Source of the DNA: an uncultured Oscillospiraceae bacterium | Lineage (GTDB): Bacteria > Bacillota > Clostridia > Oscillospirales > Ruminococcaceae | NCBI GenBank assembly: GCA_902490585.1 | Contig: CABUEI010000041.1 | Coordinates: 1-17,456, forward strand | Direction of reading: 5' to 3' | DNA length: 17,456 nt | Shown: positions 8,266-14,438 of the stretch, one piece after another | How the letters are laid out: each line of letters opens with the position of its first letter | How positions within the stretch are numbered: the first letter of the stretch is position 1 | The notes under the pieces: model-generated | Database searches by the model: none | What the model was told of the DNA's origin: nothing | The model's input: only the letters and a program-made list of their open reading frames with translations | Translations under genes and position numbers: made by a program

Positions 8266-8314
8266 ATAAATACAAAAAACCGCACCCGATAAAGAGTGCG
8301 GTTTTTGTATTTAT
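8266..8314. terminator. Long bidirectional terminator between convergent genes
   Basis: A hairpin of about 19 bp with one bulged A: the core CCGCAC (8280-8285) pairs with GTGCGG (8296-8301), and the flanks TAAATACAAAAA and TTTTTGTATTTA pair outside it. The A-run on one side and T-run on the other give a U-tract in both directions, so it serves spoIVA (plus strand) and the tail-anchored gene (minus strand), whose stop is five bases away. Confidence 0.9.
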
Positions 8315-8318
8315 CCGT

Positions 8319-8588
8319 TTACTGCATAGCAGGGTTTCCGCCGAGCAGACTGAATACGTCAATACCTGCAAGGCTCAGTAAGAAGCTGATCACAAGGAAA
8401 AGCAAAACAGCAACCACAGCCGCAATCCATACGGCTCTTTTCTGTTTTTTTGTCCATGTATGCTGAGGTCTTCCGCTTTCATCGGGCGTGAACGATATCG
8501 TTTCATCACTTGCCGCAGTGTCTGCTATCATATCGTCGTTTTCATGATTTTCAGTGTCTTTATTGATAAGTTCTTTTTCTTCGCTCAT
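8319..8588 (-). CDS. Small tail-anchored hypothetical protein
   Basis: 89 residues starting at the second of two in-frame ATGs (8588). The AAGGA site lies eight bases before that ATG but only two before the first (8594), so MSEEKE is the better start. The first half is acidic and polar (many Glu, Asp and Asn), then a basic stretch (TKKQKR) leads into a single hydrophobic segment of about 23 residues near the C-terminus (AVWIAAVVAVLLFLVISFLLSLAG), followed by a short tail. This predicts an N-in tail anchor with the acidic part in the cytoplasm. I do not recognise the family. It follows the Nudix gene on the same strand with about 20 bp between, so the two are probably one transcript. No function can be assigned. 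Confidence 0.65.
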   Translation of the reverse strand: MSEEKELINKDTENHENDDMIADTAASDETISFTPDESGRPQHTWTKKQKRAVWIAAVVAVLLFLVISFLLSLAGIDVFSLLGGNPAMQ

Positions 8589-8608
8589 GTCCATTGTCCT
8601 TACTATAC

Positions 8609-9127
8609 TTATTTTACGATTAAATCCTTTGCCTTTTCAAGAATAAGTTGCTCTCTTCTGAGTACAAAGCTCATCTGATATTCTTTGCACTGCTGTGAGA
8701 GTTCTTTGAGCTTGTTTACAGCCTGCTCATAAGGCATCCATTCTATTTTATATCCCAGTCTTTCCTGTGAACGTGCAAGAGCGGCTGTGTCGCACTTGTC
8801 CGATGCTTTCTTTGCAACATAGCAGTGTGAAACCATACAGAACTTTCTCTTGAACTTGTGTTCCTCGATCCAACCCAGATATCCGATAAGCTCGGCAGGG
8901 TAACCTGTTTCTTCCGATACTTCTCTTAAAAACGCCTTGTCGGGAGTTTCTGTTATCTCTATACTTCCGCCGGGCAGTTTGTAATAATCGGAATTTTCTA
9001 TTTTCATCATGGCGATGTTTCCCTCGCCGTCCGTCATAACACCTCTTGTATTATAACGTGCATCGTCTTCGATATACTGAGGCTCACCACCAAAGAAATC
9101 GCTGTCGGTTATCTTTGCAATAAGCAT
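8609..9127 (-). CDS. Nudix hydrolase
   Basis: 172 residues. Nudix enzymes cleave nucleoside diphosphates linked to another moiety, using a divalent metal held by the Nudix box. The box is complete at 54-76: G54, five residues, E60, seven residues, then REVSEETGY (68-76), fitting GX5EX7REUXEEXGU except that the last position is Tyr rather than Ile, Leu or Val. The region before it (VMTDGEGNIAMMKIENSDYYKLPGG) is the usual beta-strand entry of the fold. Substrate cannot be read from the sequence; candidates include oxidised nucleotides, ADP-ribose and nucleotide sugars. An AGGGA site lies about ten bases before the ATG, and a TTGCAA-N17-TATTAT promoter lies upstream. It leads a two-gene minus-strand unit with the tail-anchored protein. 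Confidence 0.88.
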   Translation of the reverse strand: MLIAKITDSDFFGGEPQYIEDDARYNTRGVMTDGEGNIAMMKIENSDYYKLPGGSIEITETPDKAFLREVSEETGYPAELIGYLGWIEEHKFKRKFCMVSHCYVAKKASDKCDTAALARSQERLGYKIEWMPYEQAVNKLKELSQQCKEYQMSFVLRREQLILEKAKDLIVK

Positions 9128-9180
9128 TTATAAGTCGTCCCTTTCGTAATGCGGCCGATACCGCTGTTTTTTTCATACAT

Positions 9181-9209
9181 ATAATAGCACAAACGACAGT
9201 CTATTGCAA
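9181..9209 (-). promoter_or_regulatory. Sigma-A-type promoter of the Nudix gene
   Basis: Read on the minus strand, TTGCAA (9204-9209) is followed after exactly 17 bp by TATTAT (9181-9186), giving a start near 9174 and a leader of about 45 nt. The -35 lies within a small dyad, TTGCA-ATA-TGCAA (9204-9216), which could be an operator but is short. Confidence 0.6.
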
Positions 9210-9299
9210 TATGCAAATGTAGTTCGTTTTTGTAGAAATCACCTATATATATACCACGATTATTGTTAAAAATGCACAGTAGAACTTATTGCAAAATGG

Positions 9300-9308
9300 T
9301 GTTATAAT
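9300..9308 (+). promoter_or_regulatory. Extended -10 promoter of the DUF1624 gene
   Basis: TGTTATAAT is an extended -10 element (TGnTATAAT) 45 bp before the ATG. The hexamer 17 bp upstream, TAGAAC (9280-9285), is a poor -35, as is usual for extended -10 promoters. Confidence 0.5.
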
Positions 9309-9352
9309 AACTTTATATGACTAAAACCTAGAAAATAAAAAGAGAGAACTAA

Positions 9353-10153
9353 ATGGAAGATACAGTAACAAGTACAGGTACAGAAGTAAAAAAGTACAGG
9401 CGAGCAGGGTTCATGGATGAAGTAAGAGGCTTCTGCATACTCTGCATGGTGGTTTACCACGTCTGCTTTGACCTTAACTATACCTATAATATACACATAC
9501 CGATAATGTTTGACGGTTGGTTTGACATTATCCGTGATATTTTCGCAGGTGCGTTCATGTTCATATCCGGTATGAGCAGTCGCTATTCACGCAATAATGC
9601 AAAACGTGGTATACAGTGCTTTTTTAGTGGTATACAGTGCTTTTTTATAGGTATGATAATCACCTTTATATTTGCGTTTTTCGCTCCGAATGCACCGATT
9701 TTGTTCGGAATACTGCATTTCATGGGCGTTTCTATGATGATATATGCAATAGGGGATAAGTATTTTCTTAAAATCCCTGCCCCAGTCGGAATTGCGATCT
9801 GCGCCGTTCTGTTTATCCTTACAAGAGGCATAATGTACGGCTATCTCGGACCTGCCGCAGGCATCGGAATAAAACTCCCCGAATTTATCTATGACGCAGG
9901 GCTTCTTTTCCCCCTCGGATTCAGATCGCCGAGCTTTCAGTCAATGGATTATTTCCCGCTTCTGCCGTGGTTCTTTGTATTCCTCGCAGGCGCATATACG
10001 GGTAAATATGCGATTGAAGACAAGATGCCATCGTTCTTTTACAAAACCCATTGCAAAACGCTTGCTCTCGCAGGAAGATATACATTATGGATTTATGTAC
10101 TGCATCAGCCGATAGCTATGGGTATATTCCTGCTGATATTCGGCAGAGTTTAA
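9353..10153 (+). CDS. DUF1624 (HGSNAT-like) membrane acyltransferase
   Basis: 266 residues with about seven hydrophobic segments. The family signatures are clear: FMDEVRGFCILCMVVYH (20-36), FGILHFMGVSMMIY, DYFPLLPWFFVFLAGAYTGKY and WIYVLHQPIAMGI, as in DUF1624/heparan-alpha-glucosaminide N-acetyltransferase-like proteins. These are thought to move acyl groups from cytoplasmic donors to sugars across the membrane, so a role in envelope glycan acylation is plausible but unproven here. The usual RGxxxFxxGxxIT segment is interrupted: a 21-bp tandem duplication gives GIQCFFSGIQCFFIG (86-100), adding seven residues in a membrane helix. The ribosome site (AGAGAG) is weak. The gene appears monocistronic; no convincing terminator lies between its stop and the rpsF promoter, only 16 bp away. 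Confidence 0.82.
   Translation: MEDTVTSTGTEVKKYRRAGFMDEVRGFCILCMVVYHVCFDLNYTYNIHIPIMFDGWFDIIRDIFAGAFMFISGMSSRYSRNNAKRGIQCFFSGIQCFFIGMIITFIFAFFAPNAPILFGILHFMGVSMMIYAIGDKYFLKIPAPVGIAICAVLFILTRGIMYGYLGPAAGIGIKLPEFIYDAGLLFPLGFRSPSFQSMDYFPLLPWFFVFLAGAYTGKYAIEDKMPSFFYKTHCKTLALAGRYTLWIYVLHQPIAMGIFLLIFGRV
9606..9647 (+). repeat. Perfect 21-bp tandem duplication inside the DUF1624 gene
   Basis: Two identical head-to-tail copies (9606-9626 and 9627-9647) of a 21-bp unit that begins GTGGTATACAG and ends in T6-A. The length is a multiple of three, so the frame is kept and seven residues are added (GIQCFFS/GIQCFFI). Complete identity of the copies points to a recent slippage event. Confidence 0.95.
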
Positions 10154-10169
10154 AAAAGTAAAAAAACTC

Positions 10170-10198
10170 TTGACAAACCGTCATGGGTTTGATATAAT
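10170..10198 (+). promoter_or_regulatory. Consensus sigma-A promoter of rpsF-ssb-rpsR
   Basis: TTGACA (10170-10175), a 17-bp spacer, then TATAAT (10193-10198): a perfect match to the housekeeping consensus, as expected for ribosomal protein genes. Transcription should start near 10205, giving a leader of about 80 nt. Confidence 0.92.
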
Positions 10199-10206
10199 AA
10201 TAAAGC

Positions 10207-10258
10207 TTGACAAGTAAACAACTTTGTCAACATCCCTTGCTCGTACAAGAGTACGGGC
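10207..10258 (+). promoter_or_regulatory. Structured rpsF mRNA leader, two hairpins, possible autoregulatory site
   Basis: Hairpin 1 pairs TTGACAA (10207-10213) with TTGTCAA (10224-10230). Hairpin 2 pairs GCTCGTAC (10239-10246) with GTACGGGC (10251-10258) around an AAGA tetraloop, with one G-T pair. Both lie between the promoter and the ribosome site, and neither is followed by a T-run. rpsF operons in several phyla are known to be autoregulated by an S6:S18 complex that binds such a leader; I could not match the published motif, so this is a candidate only. Confidence 0.4.
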
Positions 10259-10284
10259 TTAAAATCCACAAGGAGGTGCTTATA

Positions 10285-10578
10285 ATGGCAAAGCTCAGCG
10301 AAAAGTATGAGGCAGTTGTTGTATTTTCACTCAAGAACGGTGAGGATGCAGTAAAGGCTCTCGTTGCTAAGTTCTCTGATTTGATCAAGGAACACGGCAC
10401 ATTAGTTGACGTTGATGAATGGGGCGCTCGTAAGCTCGCTTACGAGATAAACTACGAAACAGACGGTTATTATGTAGTTTACAGCTTCGACTGCAAGCCT
10501 GATTTCCCTATGGAATTCGAGCGTATCATCAACATCACTGACGGCGTTCTCCGTTCGCTCGTAACGGTACGCAAGTAA
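10285..10578 (+). CDS. rpsF: 30S ribosomal protein S6
   Basis: 97 residues from the ATG at 10285, chosen because AAGGAGG lies eight bases upstream and the protein then begins MAKLSEKYEAVVVF, the usual S6 opening. S6 binds the central domain of 16S rRNA together with S18 in the small subunit platform. Conserved features are the strand EAVVVFSL, the helix AVKALVAKFSDLI, the block DEWGARKLAYEI (WG.RKLAY is the S6 hallmark), DGYYVVYSF, and a C-terminal ITDGVLRSLVTV. Length is standard for the family. First gene of the rpsF-ssb-rpsR operon, with a consensus promoter and hairpin leader upstream and ssb 37 bp downstream. Confidence 0.97.
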   Translation: MAKLSEKYEAVVVFSLKNGEDAVKALVAKFSDLIKEHGTLVDVDEWGARKLAYEINYETDGYYVVYSFDCKPDFPMEFERIINITDGVLRSLVTVRK

Positions 10579-10615
10579 TTTTGTTTGGAGAAATAGACAG
10601 GAGGAACGATAACGT

Positions 10616-11107
10616 ATGTACAACAAGGTAATCATGATGGGCAGAATCGTCAATGACCTTGAGCTGAAATCAACACCTTCGGGCGTATCGGTGCTTTCGT
10701 TCAGAATAGCAGTTGACCGTAGATTTCAGACAAAGGGCGAAGAAAGAAAGTCCGACTTCTTCAATGTTGTTGCATGGCGCAGCGAGGCAGAATTTATCTC
10801 AAGATATTTTGCCAAGGGTCGTATGATACTTATTGAAGGCGAACTTCAGACGAGAACTTATCAGGATAAGAACGGAAATACCGCTTACGTTACCGAGATT
10901 GTCGTAGATCGTTCCACATTCACAGGCGAAAAGGCAAACGGTGCACAGGGTTCATCATCACCCTACCAGGGCTACCCCGGAAATGTACAGAACAATGCCG
11001 CACCTGCACATCCTGCCCAGACTACCAACACAGCGCCCACAGTGTCGCAGGGTAATAACGCAGATTTCACCGTAGATTCAGGTGACGATGACGATTACCC
11101 GTTCTGA
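10616..11107 (+). CDS. ssb: Single-stranded DNA-binding protein SSB
   Basis: 163 residues. It coats single-stranded DNA during replication, repair and recombination and recruits partners through its acidic tail. The N-terminal OB fold (about 1-108) has the family sequence MYNKVIMMGRIVNDLELKST, then SFRIAVDRRF, FFNVVAWRSEAEF and KGRMILIEGELQTRTY. A flexible Gln/Pro/Ala/Asn-rich linker follows (about 110-150). The tail ends GDDDDYPF, which fits the DDDxPF partner-binding tip, with Tyr where Ile or Leu is more common. Its place between rpsF and rpsR is the conserved Firmicutes order; rpsR starts 22 bp downstream. GGAGG lies before the ATG. Confidence 0.97.
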   Translation: MYNKVIMMGRIVNDLELKSTPSGVSVLSFRIAVDRRFQTKGEERKSDFFNVVAWRSEAEFISRYFAKGRMILIEGELQTRTYQDKNGNTAYVTEIVVDRSTFTGEKANGAQGSSSPYQGYPGNVQNNAAPAHPAQTTNTAPTVSQGNNADFTVDSGDDDDYPF

Positions 11108-11129
11108 TCAAAATAAGGAGGATAATACA

Positions 11130-11387
11130 ATGGCTGAAAGAGAAAAGAATGAAAAGTCAACAGTTCGTCCTATGAAGCGTACAAGAAAAAAAGTTTGCGC
11201 TTTCTGTGCTGACAGAGCTGAATTCATTGACTATAAGGATGTAGCAAAGCTCAGAAAGTGCATGACAGAGCGTTACAAGATTCTGCCCCGCAGAGTAACA
11301 GGTTGCTGCGCTTATCACCAGAGAGAGCTTACAACAGCTATCAAGAAGGCTAGACAGGTAGCTCTTATTCCTTACGTTTCTGACTAA
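11130..11387 (+). CDS. rpsR: 30S ribosomal protein S18, zinc-ligand (C+) type
   Basis: 85 residues from the ATG at 11130, which has AAGGAGG nine bases upstream; the frame is open further upstream but overlaps ssb. S18 pairs with S6 on the platform of the 30S subunit. The core is clear: KKVCAFCADR, then DYKDVAKLRKCMTERYKILPRRVTG, CCAYHQRELTTAIKKARQVALIPYV. The CxxC near residue 23 and the CC..H cluster in the second half are the cysteine-rich zinc-binding form of S18; many bacteria also keep a cysteine-free copy made in zinc shortage, and none is seen in this window. A strong terminator follows at 11405-11437, closing the operon. Confidence 0.97.
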   Translation: MAEREKNEKSTVRPMKRTRKKVCAFCADRAEFIDYKDVAKLRKCMTERYKILPRRVTGCCAYHQRELTTAIKKARQVALIPYVSD

Positions 11388-11404
11388 GTTATAAACAGCT
11401 TAAC

Positions 11405-11437
11405 AAAAATCGGTGCTTTATAGGCACCGATTTTTTT
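11405..11437 (+). terminator. Rho-independent terminator of the rpsF operon
   Basis: CGGTGC (11411-11416) pairs with GCACCG (11424-11429), extended by AAAAAT and ATTTTT on the outside, around a seven-base loop and followed by a long T-run. A near-symmetric A-tract on the left could also stop minus-strand transcripts. Confidence 0.93.
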
Positions 11438-11448
11438 GTTTTTATCTA

Positions 11449-11477
11449 TTGATTATTTTCTGAAAATGCTGTATAAT
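11449..11477 (+). promoter_or_regulatory. Sigma-A-type promoter of the SGNH/DUF4358 cassette
   Basis: TTGATT (11449-11454), 17-bp spacer, TATAAT (11472-11477). It lies just after the rpsF operon terminator and about 28 bp before the TTG start, giving the four-gene cassette its own promoter and a very short leader. Confidence 0.75.
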
Positions 11478-11505
11478 AATACAGTATGATTGCGAGGTGT
11501 GTGAT

Positions 11506-12348
11506 TTGGCACAGAAAAAAGGAAAAAATAAATTCGGAATTACACCGTCTATGATATTTCTTAATCTCTTATTGGTTCTGATTATCTGCACAGTGTGTTT
11601 CTTTACCTATAATATAATAAACGGGGAGGATAATACGTCGTCCGAACCTCCGTTCACAGCGGTTACATCAGAGCCACCCGAAACATCCGCTCCCGATACT
11701 TCTGCGGACAGTACGGATAAGCCTTCAAGTTCGGACAGCAATGTAAGCTCTTCAGACGCTACATCAGATGACGTACCTACTATAGATTTCGATAAGGATT
11801 ATTTCTCGTCATCACTGTTCATAGGCGACAGTATCTCGACAGGTCTCAGTCTTTACGGATTCTTGGAGCAGGATAATGTATTCGCTCAGCAGGGACTTGC
11901 ACCATCAACAGCACTTGATGCCGAGATTGACGGAGTTACTCTTTCGGATAAGATTGCATCGTTCAAACCTACAAAGATTTTTGTAATGCTCGGAACAAAC
12001 AGTGTCGGATATGCCGATAATGAAACGCTTGCAAGCAATATGAAAGAGCTTGTTGATAAGATTTCAGGTCTTACAAAGGCAAAAATATATGTTATTTCAA
12101 TTCCGCCTGTAACAGCAGAAGCGGAAGCTTCCGATGAGAATGCTCTTACACTGAAGGATATCACTGATTACAACGCAAAGCTGAAATCTGCAATATCAGG
12201 CAGTGCGGCAACATTCATCGACCTCAACAGCGTGCTTTCGGATTCTGACGGATATTTCAATGTGGATTATGCCGAAATGGACGGTATTCACTTCATGGGT
12301 ACAACTTATGAAGTTATGCTCAGCTACTTACAGAAACATTCTTCTTAA
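11506..12348 (+). CDS. Membrane-anchored SGNH/GDSL hydrolase (paralog 1)
   Basis: 280 residues from the TTG at 11506, preferred because GAGGTG ends six bases upstream; a GTG at 11497 lies inside that ribosome site. A basic N-terminus (MAQKKGKNKFG) leads into one hydrophobic segment (about 15-38), then a Ser/Thr/Asp/Pro-rich linker (about 40-95), then the catalytic domain outside the cell. SGNH marks are all present: GDS (107-109, nucleophile Ser109), GTN (163-165) and DGIH (259-262, Asp and His of the triad). SGNH enzymes of this sort remove acyl groups from carbohydrates or lipids; a glycan esterase role is inferred from its surface position. It is about 61% identical, without gaps over 181 residues by hand alignment, to the next gene, so the pair arose by tandem duplication. 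Confidence 0.88.
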   Translation: MAQKKGKNKFGITPSMIFLNLLLVLIICTVCFFTYNIINGEDNTSSEPPFTAVTSEPPETSAPDTSADSTDKPSSSDSNVSSSDATSDDVPTIDFDKDYFSSSLFIGDSISTGLSLYGFLEQDNVFAQQGLAPSTALDAEIDGVTLSDKIASFKPTKIFVMLGTNSVGYADNETLASNMKELVDKISGLTKAKIYVISIPPVTAEAEASDENALTLKDITDYNAKLKSAISGSAATFIDLNSVLSDSDGYFNVDYAEMDGIHFMGTTYEVMLSYLQKHSS

Positions 12349-12372
12349 ACGGCGAGAGGTGAATATATTGAT

Positions 12373-13260
12373 ATGAAATATATAGCCACTTTCAGAACGT
12401 CGGCTGTTGCTTTGATCAGTGCAATAGCGGTTGTACTTTGCAGTTGCGCAGACGTTACCTCATCACAGGAGAGCTCAGAAGCACAGAGCAGCACAACGAC
12501 TGTGAAAAAGACGATAAGTACCACAAGCACAACGACCGTTGCCACAACAACCGCACCCGTTACTACAACGGTAACGACTACTGTTGAAACAACCGAAACA
12601 ACGTTGCCTGAAACTACAATCGCAGATACCGAGCCTGAACCGACAGAACCGGTCGAAACTCCGAAGCCGGCACCGGCGGCAGAACCTACAGCTCCCACAG
12701 ACTTTGAGGCGTCATATTTTGACGATGCACTCTTCATAGGCGACAGTATTACAACTGGACTGTATCTTTACGGTTACCTTGACCAGTCGCTCGTCTATGC
12801 AAAGCTCGGTCTTGCACCGTCAACCGCTCTTGACAGTGAGATTGACGGAGAAACGATTGACAGCAAAATCAAGGCTAATAATCCCAAAAAGATATATATC
12901 ATGCTCGGCACCAACAGCGTAGGCTATTCCGACGGCAATTACCTTGCAAATTGTATGGGCGAACTTGTACAACATATTTCACAAATCACAAAAGCAAAGG
13001 TATACGTTCTGTCTATCCCGCCGATAACATATTATGCCGAAGCTGATTATGACAATGCTCTCACCACAGATGCTATAAACGAGTACAACAGTGCATTGAA
13101 AAACGTTATAAACGGCACAAAGGCAAAATTTCTCGACTTTCATTCTGTGCTGACCGCTCCAGACGGATATTATTACGAGGAATATCACGAGATGGACGGA
13201 ATTCACTTTATGGGTTCAACGTATCAGGTTATGCTAAGTTTCCTTGAGAAACATTCTTAA
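12373..13260 (+). CDS. SGNH/GDSL hydrolase lipoprotein (paralog 2)
   Basis: 295 residues. The N-terminus is a lipoprotein signal with lipobox L22-C23-S24-C25, so the mature protein would be attached to the outer face of the membrane through a lipid on Cys25. A low-complexity linker rich in Thr (about 41-82) and then Pro/Glu (about 86-110) spans toward the wall; its ACN codon tracts make the DNA at about 12495-12615 repetitive. The catalytic domain has GDS (123-125), GTN (179-181) and DGIH (275-278). It is closely related to the gene just upstream, differing mainly in anchor and linker. GAGAGGTG lies before the start; the TTG at 12368 is out of frame and is not used. The 24-bp gap from paralog 1 implies cotranscription. 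Substrate unknown. Confidence 0.88.
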   Translation: MKYIATFRTSAVALISAIAVVLCSCADVTSSQESSEAQSSTTTVKKTISTTSTTTVATTTAPVTTTVTTTVETTETTLPETTIADTEPEPTEPVETPKPAPAAEPTAPTDFEASYFDDALFIGDSITTGLYLYGYLDQSLVYAKLGLAPSTALDSEIDGETIDSKIKANNPKKIYIMLGTNSVGYSDGNYLANCMGELVQHISQITKAKVYVLSIPPITYYAEADYDNALTTDAINEYNSALKNVINGTKAKFLDFHSVLTAPDGYYYEEYHEMDGIHFMGSTYQVMLSFLEKHS

Positions 13261-13295
13261 TATAAAATGTGCATAAAAGAAAGGAATTACGAACA

Positions 13296-13859
13296 ATGAA
13301 AAACAGTATCACAAAGAGAATAATGGCAGGGATTATCTGCGCTATGATCGCAGTTTCAATATGCGGTTGCTCGGGCGGAAACGCTCAGTCATCAGCTTCC
13401 GAGAGCACAGCTTCATCTGAGGCAAGCTCAACAGCCGGCAGCAGTACCGAAGTTTCGGATAACACAGAAGCAACAGGCACTGCCGCTGAAATCACAGCTA
13501 AAATCCAGGCTGACGTTAAATTTCCCGGTATGGCTGAAATAGGTACAGACCGTATGTCCGGATACTATGACGTTGATGCCGACAAGATTGACAGCTACAG
13601 CGCATATATCTGCGGTTCGGGTGCTTACCCCGATGAGATTGCAGTATTCAAGATGAAGTCTGCCGATGATGTTGACGCTGTAAAGACAATGCTTGAAAAG
13701 CGTGTAGAGAACCAGACAGCTACATTCAAGGATTATACACCCGATGAAATGTACAAGATTGACGGCAAGAACGTTGTAACAAACGGCAATTATGTTGCAC
13801 TTATAATCTGTGCCGACAACACAACAGCAATAAACGATTTCAATTCAATGGCTAAGTAA
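13296..13859 (+). CDS. DUF4358-family lipoprotein
   Basis: 187 residues from the ATG at 13296, with AAAGGAA about nine bases upstream. A signal peptide with lipobox I22-C23-G24-C25 is followed by a Ser/Ala/Thr/Glu-rich linker (about 26-65), then a compact domain of about 120 residues. In it DKIDSYSAYICGSGAYPDEIAVFKMKSADDVDAVKTML is the typical DUF4358 core, where a strand with the motif ..DEIAVFK is followed by a helix holding A..V...L. The domain's function is not known to me. In related Clostridia I recall DUF4358 genes near SGNH or MBOAT-type acylation genes, and here it follows two SGNH hydrolases by 35 bp, so it may be an accessory protein of the same surface process. Family call from recall of motifs. 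Confidence 0.72.
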   Translation: MKNSITKRIMAGIICAMIAVSICGCSGGNAQSSASESTASSEASSTAGSSTEVSDNTEATGTAAEITAKIQADVKFPGMAEIGTDRMSGYYDVDADKIDSYSAYICGSGAYPDEIAVFKMKSADDVDAVKTMLEKRVENQTATFKDYTPDEMYKIDGKNVVTNGNYVALIICADNTTAINDFNSMAK

Positions 13860-13884
13860 GACCGCAAGGTGAAAGGAGAACCGT

Positions 13885-14229
13885 ATGGCGATAGAGTGTC
13901 TTGTTATAACGCTAATACTTGGAGCTATAGTGTTCTCGTTTGCCAGAGCTGACAGGATCCGTTGGGTGCTTGCGACAATTCCGCTTGGAATACTGCCGCT
14001 TGTCAACTGTGTGTCCAGTTTTATCTGTACAAGCTTTTTGGGCTATGAACTGCCGAAGAATGTCGCTATGATCATACTACTTCTTGCGGTAATGGCATCG
14101 TGCGTATGGATAGGCATAGCGTCGGGTTTTCTGCGTACAAACCGTATGAGAATACCTTATATATGCGTGGGCATCGGCTTCAATGTGGTTCTTGGTCTTA
14201 TTCTGCTGAATTTCTATGTCGGATTGTGA
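13885..14229 (+). CDS. Small four-TM membrane protein, hypothetical
   Basis: 114 residues, almost entirely hydrophobic, with four probable membrane segments (about 3-20, 27-50, 60-80 and 92-113) separated by short polar loops: ARADRIR after the first, GYELPKN after the second and LRTNRMR after the third. Basic residues in the first and third loops suggest that both termini face outside. I do not recognise the family. GAAAGGAG is nine bases before the ATG. It is 25 bp after the DUF4358 gene and directly before a strong terminator, so it is the last gene of the SGNH cassette and is probably a membrane partner of its exported products. Confidence 0.72.
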   Translation: MAIECLVITLILGAIVFSFARADRIRWVLATIPLGILPLVNCVSSFICTSFLGYELPKNVAMIILLLAVMASCVWIGIASGFLRTNRMRIPYICVGIGFNVVLGLILLNFYVGL

Positions 14230-14261
14230 TAAAGAAATTTCAATGTTATAAACAAATACCG

Positions 14262-14296
14262 TACCGCCGTGAAGTTTGCCACGGCGGTATTTTTTT
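14262..14296 (+). terminator. Rho-independent terminator of the SGNH cassette
   Basis: TACCGCCGTG (14262-14271) pairs perfectly with CACGGCGGTA (14280-14289) around an eight-base loop, followed by seven T residues. It is the strongest GC stem in the window. Confidence 0.95.
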
Positions 14297-14390
14297 GCGT
14301 TCCGCATTATAGCTTGTTTTTTGGTTCGTCAATTGACAAATTGTCTAAAAATGCAGTCGGATTTTTATATACTTATTCCTAAAAGACGTA

Positions 14391-14419
14391 TTGACAAATC
14401 GGATTTAACACTATATAAT
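14391..14419 (+). promoter_or_regulatory. Consensus sigma-A promoter of nrdD
   Basis: TTGACA (14391-14396), 17-bp spacer, TATAAT (14414-14419). A second TTGACA at 14333-14338 lacks a partner -10 at the right distance and is not counted. The -10 box lies inside the first NrdR-like box. Confidence 0.9.
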
Positions 14420-14423
14420 ATTA
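14408..14423 (+). promoter_or_regulatory. NrdR-like box 1, over the -10 of nrdD
   Basis: ACACTATATAATATTA matches 12 of 16 positions of the NrdR palindrome (ACACTATATATAGTGT type), with the left half perfect. It covers the TATAAT box, so a bound repressor would block RNA polymerase. Confidence 0.6.
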
Positions 14424-14438
14424 ATTGTATTTCGCTCA

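Noticed and set aside
9128..9352. Riboswitch or small RNA in the divergent intergenic region
   Set aside because: Apart from two promoters and a short TTGCA/TGCAA dyad I see no extended stem set or known aptamer core.
10145..10170. Hairpin AGAGTTT/AAACTCT after the DUF1624 gene as a terminator
   Set aside because: The stem is short and AT-rich, no T-run follows, and its right arm overlaps the rpsF -35 box.
12495..12615. Repetitive ACN-rich DNA as a tandem repeat array or CRISPR-like element
   Set aside because: It is degenerate Thr-codon low complexity within the lipoprotein linker, with no fixed unit and no spacers.
12345..12737. A 130-codon minus-strand frame opposite the second SGNH gene, rich in Val and Ser
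   Set aside because: It is the antisense shadow of the Thr/Pro-rich linker (ACN codons read backwards as valine and similar residues). The plus-strand gene has a lipobox, catalytic motifs and a ribosome site.
14333..14338. A second TTGACA upstream of nrdD as an extra promoter
   Set aside because: The nearest TATACT-like -10 is 29 bp away, far from the required 16-18 bp; it is part of a short GACAA-A-TTGTC dyad only.
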